From contig NZ_BHGL01000001.1 of the NCBI RefSeq assembly GCF_003864975.1, forward strand, positions 62,001 through 126,000: 64,000 nucleotides of DNA, given 5' to 3'. The DNA is from Sulfuriferula thiophila. Lineage in GTDB: Bacteria > Pseudomonadota > Gammaproteobacteria > Burkholderiales > Sulfuriferulaceae. The notes beneath the pieces were generated by a model, which had not been told where the DNA came from, ran no database searches, and was given only the letters and a program-made list of their open reading frames with translations. Position 1 is the first letter of the stretch. Each line of letters starts with the position of its first letter. Shown here piece after piece: positions 13,716-24,444 of this stretch. The position numbers and the translations under genes are program-made.

Positions 13716-13837
13716 GAAAGGGTTCTCCCGGAGCTTGTTGTTATACATTGCGTACCAATATAGTTAAGATGTTTTATGCTTGTGCAGCAGTCGGACAGGC
13801 TATAGATAAAAATGTTCAGTATGATTAAAGGGTAACC

Positions 13838-14242
13838 ATGCGTTTTTTAATAGGCTTCATTATAGTGTTGAGTTTCCCTGCATTGGAAATTTATACGCTG
13901 GTAAAAGTGTACCAAGCCATCGGCTGGTGGGTAATCGCCCTATTGGCCGTTTCCGCATTGGCAGGTGTGATGCTGATCGCGGAAGAGCGGTTGGCGTTTT
14001 TTGCACGCATGATCATGGCAGTACAGGGTGGTGGTTCGCCAATACGTGCCTTATTCGAAAGCGGACGTACCATGCTGGCTGGCGGATTGTTAATTTTTCC
14101 GGGAGTGATCAGTGACGTGCTGGCGGTGCTGATCTTGCTGATTCCCGCGCGCTTGTTCGGGCGCAAGGCACAACCCCCCATTCCTTCTGATGTGATAGAA
14201 GGTGAATTTCGTCGTGAAGACCAGGACCGGCTGGGCCGTTAA
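13838..14242 (+). CDS. fxsA: FxsA family membrane protein
   Basis: Membrane protein of 134 residues with three or four hydrophobic segments and the FxsA-family core (FPALEIYTLVKVYQAIGWW, then GGLLIFPGVISDVLAVLIL). In E. coli, overproduction of FxsA relieves phage T7 exclusion by plasmid F; its normal role is unknown. It is divergent from dsbD and 51 bases ahead of glmU. Confidence 0.88.
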   Translation: MRFLIGFIIVLSFPALEIYTLVKVYQAIGWWVIALLAVSALAGVMLIAEERLAFFARMIMAVQGGGSPIRALFESGRTMLAGGLLIFPGVISDVLAVLILLIPARLFGRKAQPPIPSDVIEGEFRREDQDRLGR

Positions 14243-14293
14243 GCAAGCGGATTTGCTATACTGACGCAGTCTCGATAAGGCATATAAATAATC

Positions 14294-15670
14294 ATGATCT
14301 CCCCATTTAATATAGTCATACTCGCTGCCGGGCGCGGCACACGCATGATGTCTGATTTGCCCAAAGTGCTGCACCCACTGGCTGGCAAGCCCATGCTGGC
14401 GCATTTGCTGGATACTGCGCGCAGCCTTGATCCGTTACAAATCTGTGTGGTCTATGGCTATGGTGGTGAGCAAGTGCCAAAAGCGATTGGCGGTAGCGAT
14501 ATCACCTGGGTGTTGCAGGCAGAACAGCACGGTACCGGCCATGCGGTGCGGCAGGCAGTGCCCCATCTGGCGGATAGTGGCGTGACCCTGATTTTGTACG
14601 GCGATGTGCCGTTAACTACGGCTGACACCATGCGCGCGCTGACGACCGTGGCAGTGCAGGATCAGTTGGCGCTATTGACGGTAAACCTGACCGATCCGAC
14701 CGGTTATGGTCGTATCGTGCGCAATGCCGCAGGTAAGGTCACGGCTATCGTCGAACATAAGGATGCTGATACGCAAACGCGAGCCATTACTGAAGTGAAT
14801 ACCGGATTAATGGCGTTGCCTACGCACAGGCTTGCCGGATGGCTGTCTCGCCTGAGCAATGCCAATGCCCAGGGCGAATATTATCTGACCGATATCATTG
14901 CCATGGCGGTTGCCGATGGTATCGGTGTGCAAGCGTGCCAGCCAGCGCATCATCGCGAAATTCTCGGCGTGAACAGCAAAGCGCAACTGGCCGAACTGGA
15001 GCGTCTGCATCAGTTGCAAGTGGCCAATCAGCTGATGACCCAGGGCGTGACCCTGCTTGACCCGGCGCGCATTGATGTACGTGGTAGCCTGCAGTGCGGT
15101 CGCGACGTTATGATCGATGTCGGCTGCGTGTTTGAGGGGCAAGTCGAATTAGGGAATAACGTGAGTGTGGGTGCTCACTGCGTGTTACAGAATGTCAAAA
15201 TCGGTGCCGGTACGCAAATCGCGTCATTCTCCCATCTGGTGGATGCCATCGTAGGCACCGATAATCATATCGGCCCGTTTGCGCGGCTGCGCCCAGGTAC
15301 GATACTGGCGGCCGATGTGCATGTGGGAAACTTTGTCGAGATCAAGAACAGCCAGGTCGATAATGGCTCCAAGATCAATCATTTGTCCTATGTCGGCGAC
15401 AGCACCGTAGGCAAACTGGTCAATATCGGTGCCGGCACCATCACCTGCAATTATGACGGTGCCAATAAGCATCGTACCGTGATCGAAGATAATGCCTTCA
15501 TTGGTTCCGATACCCAGCTGGTTGCTCCGGTCACGATCGGCAAAGGGGCAACCATAGGTGCAGGCTCCACCATCACCCGAGACGCACCAGCGGGTGAACT
15601 GACCCTGTCACGCAGCAAGCAACTCACCATTTCTGGCTGGCAGCGTCCAGTCAAAAAGTCGAAAGGATAA
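14294..15670 (+). CDS. glmU: Bifunctional GlmU: GlcN-1-P acetyltransferase / UDP-GlcNAc pyrophosphorylase
   Basis: Makes UDP-N-acetylglucosamine for peptidoglycan and LPS. The 458-residue protein has the N-terminal nucleotidyltransferase signature [20 protein letters not shown]. The C-terminal half is a left-handed beta-helix of hexapeptide repeats (from about residue 255) with the acetyltransferase region around [16 protein letters not shown]. It is followed 2 bases later by glmS, which supplies glucosamine-6-phosphate for the same pathway. Confidence 0.98.
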   Translation: MISPFNIVILAAGRGTRMMSDLPKVLHPLAGKPMLAHLLDTARSLDPLQICVVYGYGGEQVPKAIGGSDITWVLQAEQHGTGHAVRQAVPHLADSGVTLILYGDVPLTTADTMRALTTVAVQDQLALLTVNLTDPTGYGRIVRNAAGKVTAIVEHKDADTQTRAITEVNTGLMALPTHRLAGWLSRLSNANAQGEYYLTDIIAMAVADGIGVQACQPAHHREILGVNSKAQLAELERLHQLQVANQLMTQGVTLLDPARIDVRGSLQCGRDVMIDVGCVFEGQVELGNNVSVGAHCVLQNVKIGAGTQIASFSHLVDAIVGTDNHIGPFARLRPGTILAADVHVGNFVEIKNSQVDNGSKINHLSYVGDSTVGKLVNIGAGTITCNYDGANKHRTVIEDNAFIGSDTQLVAPVTIGKGATIGAGSTITRDAPAGELTLSRSKQLTISGWQRPVKKSKG

Positions 15671-15672
15671 CT

Positions 15673-17502
15673 ATGTGCGGCATTGTAGGAGCAGTAGCGC
15701 AACGTAATGTCGTACCCATTTTACTTGAGGGTTTGCGTCGCTTGGAGTATCGCGGCTATGACTCTGCGGGCCTGGTGGTGATTAATGATGGCCTGCATCG
15801 GGTGCGCAGTATTGGCCGTGTGGCGGCCTTGACTGCGGCTGTGCAACAACAGCAGGTGCATGGGCTGTGGGGTATCGCCCACACCCGCTGGGCAACCCAT
15901 GGTGCGCCTAACGAAGCCAATGCCCACCCGCATGTCAGTCACGATCTGATTGCCGTGGTGCATAACGGCATTATTGAAAACTACGAAGTCTTGCGCCAGC
16001 GCCTGCGCGAGCAGGGCTATATCTTTACTTCGGAAACCGACACTGAAGTAATCGCGCATCTGGTGCATCACTATTACAAGGCAGACCATGATTTACTGGC
16101 CGCGACGCGCAGTGCCGTGGCTGATTTACAGGGCGCCTTTGCGATCGGTGTTGTCGCTACTGATGTGCCGCAACGCCTGATTTGCGCCCGTCGTGGCAGC
16201 CCGCTGCTGATCGGTCTGGGCATAGAAGAGAACTTCATTGCCTCCGATGTTTCCGCCTTGCTGCCGGTGACGCAAAAAGTCATCTACCTGGAAGAAGGCG
16301 ATATCGCGGATATCGGTTTATTGTCTGTGGCTATCTACGATGCCTCCGGACAGCCGGTGGAACGTAATATCTTCATTTCCGAGCAGTCATCGGAAATGTC
16401 CGAGCTGGGCAATTATCGCCATTTCATGCAAAAGGAAATCCACGAACAGCCACGTGCCTTAACCGACACCCTGCACGATGCGGTAATGGGTGAGCACTTA
16501 CTGCCAGAGTTGTTCGGATTCGACGCGGCACAGGTTTTCGCCAAGATCAATGCAGTGACGATTCTGGCCTGTGGCACCAGCTATCATGCTGCTAAAGTCG
16601 CCAGCTACTGGATAGAATCAATGGCGGGTATTTCTTGTCAGGCCGAAATCGCCAGCGAGTACCGCTACCGCGATAGCGTGCCTAACCCCAGCGCGCTGGT
16701 GGTCACCCTGTCGCAATCGGGTGAGACGGCCGACACGCTGGCCGCGCTCAATCACGCCAAAGCGCTCGGACATGAACATACCCTATCCATCTGCAATGTG
16801 CCTGAATCCGCGCTGGTGCGTGCCTCCAAATTGCGCTTCCTCACCCGCGCGGGTCCAGAAATCGGCGTGGCGTCGACCAAAGCCTTTACTACGCAATTAG
16901 CTGCGCTGTTCCTGCTCACCCTGCTGTTAGCCAAGCAACGCGGACGTCTCACACCCGCAGCAGAAGCTGAGCATATTCGCGCATTACGCGCACTGCCCGC
17001 AGAAGTACAGCGGGTGCTGGCGCTGGAACCCGGCATAGCATTATGGGCAGAACGTTTTGCCGATAAGCAGCACGCCTTGTTCCTCGGCCGTGGCGTGCAC
17101 TACCCGATCGCCATGGAAGGCGCGCTCAAGCTCAAGGAAATCTCCTACATCCACGCTGAAGCCTACCCCGCTGGCGAGCTCAAACACGGCCCGCTGGCAC
17201 TGGTGGATAAAGACATGCCGGTGGTCGCCATCGCCCCCAACGACGCCCTGCTGGAAAAGCTCAAATCCAACCTGCAGGAAGTGCGCGCCCGTGGCGGTGA
17301 GCTGTACGTGTTTGCCGATGCCGATACGCATATCAGCGCCAGCGAAGGCGTGCACGTGATGCAGTTGGCGGATAATGCCGGCTGGCTATCGCCGATCCTG
17401 CATACCATCCCGTTGCAGCTCTTGTCCTATCATGCCGCATTGCAAAAAGGCACGGATGTGGATAAGCCGCGTAACCTGGCAAAGTCTGTGACGGTGGAGT
17501 AG
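15673..17502 (+). CDS. glmS: Glutamine-fructose-6-phosphate aminotransferase
   Basis: First committed step of amino-sugar synthesis. The 609-residue protein begins [12 protein letters not shown], with Cys2 as the N-terminal nucleophile of the class II glutaminase domain. Two SIS sugar-isomerase domains follow ([10 protein letters not shown] and [20 protein letters not shown]). It ends with the family-typical [13 protein letters not shown]. No glmS ribozyme is visible in the 2-base gap after glmU. Confidence 0.98.
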   Translation: MCGIVGAVAQRNVVPILLEGLRRLEYRGYDSAGLVVINDGLHRVRSIGRVAALTAAVQQQQVHGLWGIAHTRWATHGAPNEANAHPHVSHDLIAVVHNGIIENYEVLRQRLREQGYIFTSETDTEVIAHLVHHYYKADHDLLAATRSAVADLQGAFAIGVVATDVPQRLICARRGSPLLIGLGIEENFIASDVSALLPVTQKVIYLEEGDIADIGLLSVAIYDASGQPVERNIFISEQSSEMSELGNYRHFMQKEIHEQPRALTDTLHDAVMGEHLLPELFGFDAAQVFAKINAVTILACGTSYHAAKVASYWIESMAGISCQAEIASEYRYRDSVPNPSALVVTLSQSGETADTLAALNHAKALGHEHTLSICNVPESALVRASKLRFLTRAGPEIGVASTKAFTTQLAALFLLTLLLAKQRGRLTPAAEAEHIRALRALPAEVQRVLALEPGIALWAERFADKQHALFLGRGVHYPIAMEGALKLKEISYIHAEAYPAGELKHGPLALVDKDMPVVAIAPNDALLEKLKSNLQEVRARGGELYVFADADTHISASEGVHVMQLADNAGWLSPILHTIPLQLLSYHAALQKGTDVDKPRNLAKSVTVE

Positions 17503-17837
17503 TGCTTACTTCAAATTGCGCAGCTGTTCTGTGCAATTAAAGTCGTAAATTAAGACACGCTAAAATAGAGCTTTTAGACGCTGTTCATTTGTCCTAACTA
17601 AATGTTCAGATTGTGGTTCGCTAAACGATCACAATCTGAACTTATTTGTTATGCGTCGAGGCCGCTACATATACTTCTGTTGATCGTTTGCTTAGTAATA
17701 ATCTTGATCGGGTTGACATGAAGCCTGCTGGGAGTGAGATGCTTGAATTTCCTACACGTCATTAACTAAATCTGATATAACTTTCATCTAGGACATCTAA
17801 GCCAACTGAACAGTAGTACCCAAGGATATTTCACCCC
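17503..17837 (+). other. 335-base gap between glmS and hsdR
   Basis: No convincing gene. It contains one inverted repeat (17604-17641, listed separately) and a TTGACA at 17713-17718, 17 bases upstream of a poor -10 (GAGATG). It marks the junction between the housekeeping glm operon and the restriction island. No tRNA or integrase is seen here. Confidence 0.6.
17604..17641. repeat. 12-bp perfect inverted repeat after glmS
   Basis: Arms GTTCAGATTGTG (17604-17615) and CACAATCTGAAC (17630-17641) with a 14-base loop. A T-rich stretch (TTATTTGTTA) follows, so it may be a weak glmS terminator. The low GC of the stem and the large loop also allow a protein-binding operator. Confidence 0.6.
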
Positions 17838-20210
17838 ATGACCGGCAAGAAAAGCCTCTCTGAACGCGACATCTGCACTAAGTACATCACACCAGCCGTC
17901 ATTAATGCGGGCTGGGATTTACACACCCAGATTCGCGAGGAAGTGAGCTTTACTAAAGGTCGTATCATCGTTCGTGGCAAGTTGCACACTCGTGGTGAGC
18001 AGAAGCGTGCCGATTACATCCTGTATTACAAGTCAAACATTCCACTTGCCGTCATCGAAGCCAAGGACAACAGCCATAGTGTAGGCGCCGGTATGCAGCA
18101 GGCGTTAAATTATGCCGAAACGCTAGGCGTACCATTTGTATTCAGTTCCAACGGTGACGGTTTTCTGTTCCATGACTGCACAGGGTTAGCAGACAGGACT
18201 GAGCAGGAACTGGCACTGGATGCCTTTCCCACTCCCAAACAGCTATGGCAGCGCTATTGCCAGTGGAAAGGCATTGAGACAGCAGATGCTCGTCACACGA
18301 TAGAAATGCCTTACTACGATGATGGCACAGGCCGCGCCCCGCGTTACTACCAAGCCAATGCCATCAACAACACAGTGGAAGCCGTGGCTAAAGGTCAGCA
18401 GCGCATTCTGCTGGTAATGGCTACTGGCACTGGCAAGACCTACACCGCATTTCAGATCATCTGGCGTTTATGGAAGTCTGGTGCCAAGAAGCGCATCCTG
18501 TTTCTGGCGGATCGCAACATACTGGTGGATCAGACCAAGAACAACGATTTCAAACCGTTTGGTGCGGCAATGACCAAAATAAGCAAGCGCCAGATCGACA
18601 AGAGCTACGAAATTTATCTGTCGCTGTATCAGGCTGTTACTGGCAGCGAAGAAGAGCAAAACATCTACAAACAATTCTCCCCAGATTTCTTTGATCTGAT
18701 CGTAATCGATGAATGCCATCGTGGCAGTGCAGCAGAAGATTCCGCATGGCGCGAGATACTGGCGTATTTTTCCAATGCCACCCATGTGGGGCTAACCGCT
18801 ACACCGAAAGAAACCAAGGATGTTTCCAGCATTCACTACTTTGGCGAACCAGTTTACAGCTACACCCTGAAGCAAGGCATAGAAGATGGTTTCCTTGCGC
18901 CATACAAAGTCATTCGCATCGACATCGACAAAGACGTGCAAGGCTGGCGTCCCAGCAAAGGCCAGACTGATAAAAATGGCAACGTGATAGAAGACCGTGT
19001 TTATAACCAGACCGACATGGATCGCACGCTGGTGCTGGAAAAGCGCACCGAGCTGGTCGCACGCAAAATCACCGAATTTCTGACAGCAACAGACCCTTAC
19101 GCCAAGACCATCGTATTCTGCGACGACATCGACCACGCCGAGCGTATGCGCCAAGCCTTGGTCAACCTGAACCCTGAACGGGTCAAGGAAAGCCGCAAAT
19201 ACGTGATGCGTATTACCGGTGATGAACAAGAAGGTAAAGCTGAGCTGGATAACTTCATCAACCCGGAAGAACGTTACCCCGTCATTGCCACCACCTCCAA
19301 GCTGATGACCACTGGTGTTGATGCCCAAACCTGCAAGCTGGTAGTGCTGGATCAGCACATCAAGTCAATGACTGAGTTCAAGCAGATCATCGGGCGCGGC
19401 ACGCGCATCAACGAAGATTACGACAAATACTGGTTCACCATCATGGATTTCAAAAAGGCGACTGAGTTGTTTGCCGACGAAGCCTTTGATGGCCCGCCAG
19501 AATCAATTTACGAACCGAAGGGCGATGATCCAGTCGTGCCGCCAGATGAAGAAACTGAAATCGACCTGGATGAGAATGGAAACCCCACAGGCACGGATGG
19601 CGAGATCATCCAGCCCGATGTGGATTTCCCTAACGATGAATCAGGCACCAAACGGGTGAAATACGTACTCGGCGATGTTTCTGTCTATGTAGTCGCCGAG
19701 CGCGTGCAATATTACGGCTCAGACGGTAAGCTGATTACCGAATCGCTCAAGGATTACACTCGCCAGACCGTGCGCAAGGATTATGCGTCACTCGATGAAT
19801 TCCTGCGCAGTTGGACTCAAGCTGACCGCAAAGCCGCCATCCTGCAAGAACTGGAAGCGCACGGTGTATTGCTGGCAGCATTAGCCGAAGAAGTTGGCAA
19901 GGATTTCGATGCCTTCGACCTGATCTGCCACGTCGCCTTTGACCAACCGCCACTCACCCGCCGTGAACGAGCCGAGCAGGTAAAAAAACGTAACTACTTT
20001 GCCAAATACGGCGAACAAGCACGCAAGGTGCTGGAAAGCCTGCTGGAAAAATACGCCGATACCGGCATAGAAAACATCGAAGACATCAAAATCCTCACCC
20101 TCGACCCATTCAAGCACATGGGTACAGCCAGCGAAATAGTATCCGCCTTTGGTGGTAAGCAAGCCTACATCGCTGCACTGCATGAATTAGAACGAAACCT
20201 TTACGCCTGA
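17838..20210 (+). CDS. hsdR: Type I restriction enzyme, HsdR subunit
   Basis: Restriction and translocation subunit, 790 residues. The N-terminal nuclease region has D59 and E74-A-K76 (VIEAK), the PD-(D/E)xK signature. A helicase motor follows with P-loop ATGTGKT at 195-201 and DECH at 291-294. The later motif [20 protein letters not shown] is helicase motif VI. The C-terminal region resembles the EcoEI/EcoAI-type HsdR tail, suggesting type IB. An AAGGA site precedes the ATG. It is followed by hsdM and hsdS in one operon. Confidence 0.95.
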   Translation: MTGKKSLSERDICTKYITPAVINAGWDLHTQIREEVSFTKGRIIVRGKLHTRGEQKRADYILYYKSNIPLAVIEAKDNSHSVGAGMQQALNYAETLGVPFVFSSNGDGFLFHDCTGLADRTEQELALDAFPTPKQLWQRYCQWKGIETADARHTIEMPYYDDGTGRAPRYYQANAINNTVEAVAKGQQRILLVMATGTGKTYTAFQIIWRLWKSGAKKRILFLADRNILVDQTKNNDFKPFGAAMTKISKRQIDKSYEIYLSLYQAVTGSEEEQNIYKQFSPDFFDLIVIDECHRGSAAEDSAWREILAYFSNATHVGLTATPKETKDVSSIHYFGEPVYSYTLKQGIEDGFLAPYKVIRIDIDKDVQGWRPSKGQTDKNGNVIEDRVYNQTDMDRTLVLEKRTELVARKITEFLTATDPYAKTIVFCDDIDHAERMRQALVNLNPERVKESRKYVMRITGDEQEGKAELDNFINPEERYPVIATTSKLMTTGVDAQTCKLVVLDQHIKSMTEFKQIIGRGTRINEDYDKYWFTIMDFKKATELFADEAFDGPPESIYEPKGDDPVVPPDEETEIDLDENGNPTGTDGEIIQPDVDFPNDESGTKRVKYVLGDVSVYVVAERVQYYGSDGKLITESLKDYTRQTVRKDYASLDEFLRSWTQADRKAAILQELEAHGVLLAALAEEVGKDFDAFDLICHVAFDQPPLTRRERAEQVKKRNYFAKYGEQARKVLESLLEKYADTGIENIEDIKILTLDPFKHMGTASEIVSAFGGKQAYIAALHELERNLYA

Positions 20211-20241
20211 TTTGAACCCTTACCGATAAGCAGTCCTATTT

Positions 20242-21717
20242 ATGAGCATTTCCTCCACCATTAAATCCATCCAGGACATCATGCGCAAAGACGTCGGTGT
20301 CGATGGTGACGCCCAGCGCCTGAGCCAATTAGTATGGATGCTGTTCCTGAAAATCTTTGACGACCGTGAAACCGAATGGGAGCTTCTGCAAACCAACTAC
20401 CAATCGCCATTGCCAGAGCAATACCGCTGGCGCAACTGGGCAGCCAATGCCGAAGGCATGACTGGCGATGAACTGAAACAGTTTCTCGACAACGACATGT
20501 TCCCAGCCCTGCAGAATCTGGAAGCCAAAGGCGGCGATCAGCGTGCCTATGTGATCCGCTCGGTATTTGAAGACGCCTACAACTACATGAAATCCGGCCA
20601 GTTGATCCGGCAGGTGATTAACAAGATTCAGGAAGGCGTGGATTTCAACAAGGCGCAGGAGCGCCACATGTTCGGTGATATGTACGAACAATTGCTGCGT
20701 GATTTGCAGGCAGCAGGCAACGCGGGTGAATTTTACACACCGCGTGCGGTCACCGAATTCATGGTGCGCATGGTCAACCCGCGCCTGGGTGAAAAGGTAA
20801 TGGACCCCGCCTGCGGCACGGGTGGTTTCCTGTCCTGCGCAATAGAACACATCCGCACCCAGGATGTGAACACCGTAGAAGACGAAACGCAATTGCAGGC
20901 CAGTATTTTCGGCATCGAGAAAAAGCCGATGCCGCATTTGCTTTGTACCACCAATATGATCCTGCACGGCATTGACGTGCCGAGTAATATCCGCCACGAC
21001 AACACGCTGGCGCGTCCGCTGATCAGCTGGACACCGAAGGAGCGTGTGGACGTAGTTGTCACCAATCCACCGTTCGGCGGCATGGAAGAAGACGGCATCG
21101 AAACCAACTTTCCCGCAACCTTCCGTACCCGCGAAACTGCCGATCTGTTTCTGGTGCTGATCATGCAGTTGCTGAAATCTGGTGGCCGCTCCGCGCTGGT
21201 GTTGCCGGATGGTTTTCTGTTCGGCGAAGGCATCAAAACCCGCATCAAGGAAAAACTGTTGGAAGAATGCAACCTGCACACCATCGTGCGCCTGCCCAAT
21301 AGCGTGTTTGCGCCCTACACCAGTATCAAGACCAACCTATTGTTCTTCACCAAAGGCACGCCCACCCGGCACATCTGGTTTTACGAACATCCACTGCCTG
21401 CGGGCGTAAAAGCCTACAACAAAACCAAACCCCTCAAGGTGGAAGAATTCACGCCGCTGGAACAATGGTGGGGTAAGGACGCCGACGGTTTCAAAACACG
21501 TGTGGAAAACGAATACGCGTGGAAAGTCAGCCTGGAAGACATCAAGGCACGCAACTACAACCTCGATTGCAAAAACCCGCATGAGGGTGAGCAGGAAATC
21601 CATGACCCCGATGTGCTGCTGGCGCAATACAGCGCCATGCAGAATGACATTGCCACGCTACGCAGCCAACTGAAAGACATACTGGGTGAGGCGCTTCAAC
21701 GCGGGGCGCAGGCATGA
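20242..21717 (+). CDS. hsdM: Type I DNA methyltransferase, HsdM subunit
   Basis: N6-adenine methyltransferase subunit that protects host sites and is also needed for restriction, 491 residues. The N-terminal helical domain is followed by SAM motif I DPACGTGGF at residues 188-196 and catalytic motif IV NPPF at 275-278. Its stop overlaps the hsdS start (ATGA), coupling synthesis of the two subunits of the M2S complex. Confidence 0.96.
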   Translation: MSISSTIKSIQDIMRKDVGVDGDAQRLSQLVWMLFLKIFDDRETEWELLQTNYQSPLPEQYRWRNWAANAEGMTGDELKQFLDNDMFPALQNLEAKGGDQRAYVIRSVFEDAYNYMKSGQLIRQVINKIQEGVDFNKAQERHMFGDMYEQLLRDLQAAGNAGEFYTPRAVTEFMVRMVNPRLGEKVMDPACGTGGFLSCAIEHIRTQDVNTVEDETQLQASIFGIEKKPMPHLLCTTNMILHGIDVPSNIRHDNTLARPLISWTPKERVDVVVTNPPFGGMEEDGIETNFPATFRTRETADLFLVLIMQLLKSGGRSALVLPDGFLFGEGIKTRIKEKLLEECNLHTIVRLPNSVFAPYTSIKTNLLFFTKGTPTRHIWFYEHPLPAGVKAYNKTKPLKVEEFTPLEQWWGKDADGFKTRVENEYAWKVSLEDIKARNYNLDCKNPHEGEQEIHDPDVLLAQYSAMQNDIATLRSQLKDILGEALQRGAQA

Positions 21718-23447
21718 ATGCCATACAGCAATTGCTTACCGATCATATCGATATCTGGACACAAGCCGATACCGAGAAGAAATCAGGCCGTGGCCGCAGT
21801 TCAGGTAATGCAGCCAGCGTGTATGGCATCAGGAAGCTGCGCGAGTTGATACTGGAACTCGCTGTGCGCGGCAAGCTGGTGCCGCAAGATGCGAATGATG
21901 AACCAGCCAGTGAATTGCTCAAGCGCATACAGGCTGAAAAGGCCAAGTTGATTGCGGAAGGTAAGATTAAGAAAAGTAAGTCACTGGCACCGATATCGGA
22001 TGAAGAAAGACCGTTTGAAGTGCCGCATGGCTGGGTCTGGGCGCGGCTTGATAGTTTTGTTCTAAGTATACTTAGCGGTGGAACACCAAGTAAAAATAAT
22101 TCTGAATTCTGGAATGGTGATATTCCTTGGGCGAGCGTTAAGGATTTGAATGTTGATAAATTTCTTGAATCAACGCAAGACCACATCACGGAAGACGGTC
22201 TTGAGGCTGGAAGCAAACTAGCAAATAAGGGGGACTTGTTAATATGTACTCGAATGGGGCTAGGCAAAATAGCTATCGCAGCTATGGATGTGGCAATAAA
22301 CCAAGATCTAAAAGCATTAAAAATCACATCGCAACTTGATATTGGTTACTTCATTAAGTTCTACAGCACATTGAAAATTGTAGGTAGTGGAATGACGGTC
22401 GCAGGCATCAGGCAAGATGAATTGCTAGGCTATTGCGTGCCAACCCCTCCGCTTGCTGAACAACGCCGCATAGTCACCAAAGTTGATGAACTGATGGCGC
22501 TGTGCGACCAGCTGGAAACCCAGCACAACAACGCCGCAGTAGCCCACGAAAAGCTCGTGAGCCAACTGCTAGGCACGCTCACCCTATCGCAAAGCGCCGC
22601 AGATTTCAGCGCCAACTGGCAGCGCATCGCTGCGCATTTCGACACCCTGTTCACTACCGAAACCAGCATCGAACTCCTCAAACAAACCCTACTGCAACTG
22701 GCAGTAATGGGCAAACTCGTGCCGCAAGACCCGAATGATGAGCCTGCCTGTGAATTGCTCAAGCGCATACAGGCTGAGAAAGCCAGGCTAGTTGCCGATG
22801 GCAAGATTAAGAAAGACAAGCCACTTGCGCCGATTTCCGATGAGGAAAAATCGTTTGAACTGCCACAAGGTTGGGAGTGGGTAAGGCTTAAGGATATTGT
22901 GTATGTATTAGGTGATGGATTACATGGTACGCCAACCTATACGCCAAATTCCGAGTGCTATTTTGTGAATGGCAACAATCTTGATAATGGTCAGATCACT
23001 ATTAAGCCTGAAACAAAAACTGTGTCCTTGGATGAAATGAAAAAGCACAGGAAAAGTTTAAATGAAAGAACGGTACTTGTTTCCATCAACGGTACTATTG
23101 GTAATGTGGCCTTTTACAATAATGAAAATATCATTCTTGGTAAAAGCGCATGTTATTTCAATTTAGCCAACCTGATTTATAAGCATTTTGTAAAAGTATT
23201 AATTGAGAGTCCATATTTTATGGAATACGCATTGAATAGCGTAAGTGGTACAACCATAATGAACTTGTCACTATTTTCAATGAATAATTTTCCATTATCA
23301 ATTCCCCCCCTCGCCGAACAACACCGCATCGTCGCCAAAGTCGATGAACTGATGGCTATCTGCGACCAACTAAAATCCCGCATCACCGCCGCCAGCCAGT
23401 TGCAGCAGAAGCTGGCGGATGTGCTGGTTGAACAGGCAGTAACCTAA
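21714..23447 (+). CDS. hsdS: Type I restriction specificity subunit HsdS
   Basis: Determines the bipartite DNA recognition site. The 577-residue protein has two target recognition domains, each entered by a repeated segment (GKLVPQDxNDEPAxELLKRI, starting near residues 53 and 333) and closed by a conserved coiled-coil helix beginning PPLAEQ (near residues 244 and 530). The two halves are clearly homologous outside the variable DNA-binding parts, giving the usual pseudo-twofold layout. The bases within the variable parts are more AT-rich than the flanks, typical of exchanged specificity modules. Confidence 0.95.
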   Translation: MNAIQQLLTDHIDIWTQADTEKKSGRGRSSGNAASVYGIRKLRELILELAVRGKLVPQDANDEPASELLKRIQAEKAKLIAEGKIKKSKSLAPISDEERPFEVPHGWVWARLDSFVLSILSGGTPSKNNSEFWNGDIPWASVKDLNVDKFLESTQDHITEDGLEAGSKLANKGDLLICTRMGLGKIAIAAMDVAINQDLKALKITSQLDIGYFIKFYSTLKIVGSGMTVAGIRQDELLGYCVPTPPLAEQRRIVTKVDELMALCDQLETQHNNAAVAHEKLVSQLLGTLTLSQSAADFSANWQRIAAHFDTLFTTETSIELLKQTLLQLAVMGKLVPQDPNDEPACELLKRIQAEKARLVADGKIKKDKPLAPISDEEKSFELPQGWEWVRLKDIVYVLGDGLHGTPTYTPNSECYFVNGNNLDNGQITIKPETKTVSLDEMKKHRKSLNERTVLVSINGTIGNVAFYNNENIILGKSACYFNLANLIYKHFVKVLIESPYFMEYALNSVSGTTIMNLSLFSMNNFPLSIPPLAEQHRIVAKVDELMAICDQLKSRITAASQLQQKLADVLVEQAVT

Positions 23448-23456
23448 TAAAAATAA

Positions 23457-24143
23457 ATGGCACTAGAAAACAATATGAGTGATCATCCTGATTTTCTTCG
23501 TTCTCCTGAAGATGTATGCAAGCCGGATAGCCGAATCCCAGCGACTTCTTTTCTGACGAATCAGCCGATCACGGTTAAAGATCAGCATGATGCCATTGCT
23601 GAAATCGTTTTACATAAAGGCGTACCAGACGATATACGCATTCAATTCGAGACCGCCAAGAATCTTTATTTATATGCTTGGTTCGTCTACCGCTTTTATC
23701 CTGTGGCAAAACTTCATGCATACACCTGTCTTGAGCTTGCACTGCGTGAGCGTTTTGAGCTTGAAGTAATTGCATCCAGAAAAAAGAAGCTTAAATCTAA
23801 ACCTGGTTTAAGCGCCCTGTTGTCATATGCTGTTGAAAACTCACATTTGAAAAATGAGAATTTCAAGGTATGGCAACATCGGACAGAAATGAATGCACAG
23901 CAGCGGACTAGAATTGAGGCCATCGAGCAGATGAGGCGGCTCAATTTAACTGAAATTGTTATTGATAATGCCAAGTATGAAATCAAAGATGAAGATCGCA
24001 ACCATGACTACTTGGCGACGATATTAGAAACAATGCCTGCGTTGCGTAACCATTATGCACATGGCGCCACGTCATTGGACAGTCAAGCATTGGATATGAT
24101 TAAGCTGGTTGCTGAAATAATCAATCAGATTTATCCAGCATAA
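23457..24143 (+). CDS. HEPN-motif protein in the type I restriction operon
   Basis: Protein of 228 residues starting 9 bases after hsdS, so probably part of the hsd transcript. It is predicted mostly helical. Near its C terminus RNHYAH (residues 197-202) fits the HEPN ribonuclease pattern, arginine plus polar residue, then four to six residues, then histidine. The helix around AYTCLELALRERF resembles the first helix of such domains. HEPN proteins often act as toxins or RNA-cutting effectors in defence systems, and PrrC is a precedent next to type I restriction. An alternative ATG is at 23475. The function is inferred and the family name unconfirmed. Confidence 0.7.
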   Translation: MALENNMSDHPDFLRSPEDVCKPDSRIPATSFLTNQPITVKDQHDAIAEIVLHKGVPDDIRIQFETAKNLYLYAWFVYRFYPVAKLHAYTCLELALRERFELEVIASRKKKLKSKPGLSALLSYAVENSHLKNENFKVWQHRTEMNAQQRTRIEAIEQMRRLNLTEIVIDNAKYEIKDEDRNHDYLATILETMPALRNHYAHGATSLDSQALDMIKLVAEIINQIYPA

Positions 24144-24444
24144 ATTAAAGGTGGTGACATTTAAACGGCTTGAATATGGATCGTTTGCCACTATGCAATT
24201 GTCTGACTATCAGCTGCAGGGTGGTGCTGACGGATTAGAGAACCCATAGGAGCCGTCTTGAGTTGTTCATGTGGTTCATCAAAAGACTGTCATGTATTTA
24301 GATTTCATAGATGATGTTAGTCAACTTGTTTTTTGACAGTTTTAAAGATAATTTTTTTAAATTATAAATTAATATATTGTTTTTATTGCCATGTTGTTGC
24401 TTAATTAGAGATGTTTGTTTTCATCTCTATAGAAAAATTTCACC
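24144..24444 (+). other. 301-base AT-rich gap upstream of fic
   Basis: No gene is seen. The 3' half is very AT-rich and carries a TTGACA at 24333-24338 without a well-spaced -10. A perfect 8-bp inverted repeat, TAGAGATG (24406-24413) and CATCTCTA (24422-24429), lies 15 bases before the Fic start codon. It could be an operator or a leader hairpin. No clear ribosome site precedes the fic ATG. Confidence 0.5.

Noticed and set aside
20329-21299. Long antisense frames across hsdM
   Set aside because: They mirror a conserved methyltransferase gene and show the composition of a shadow reading frame.
24333-24338. TTGACA as a promoter for fic
   Set aside because: No -10 element lies at a normal distance in this AT-rich stretch, so the match may be chance.
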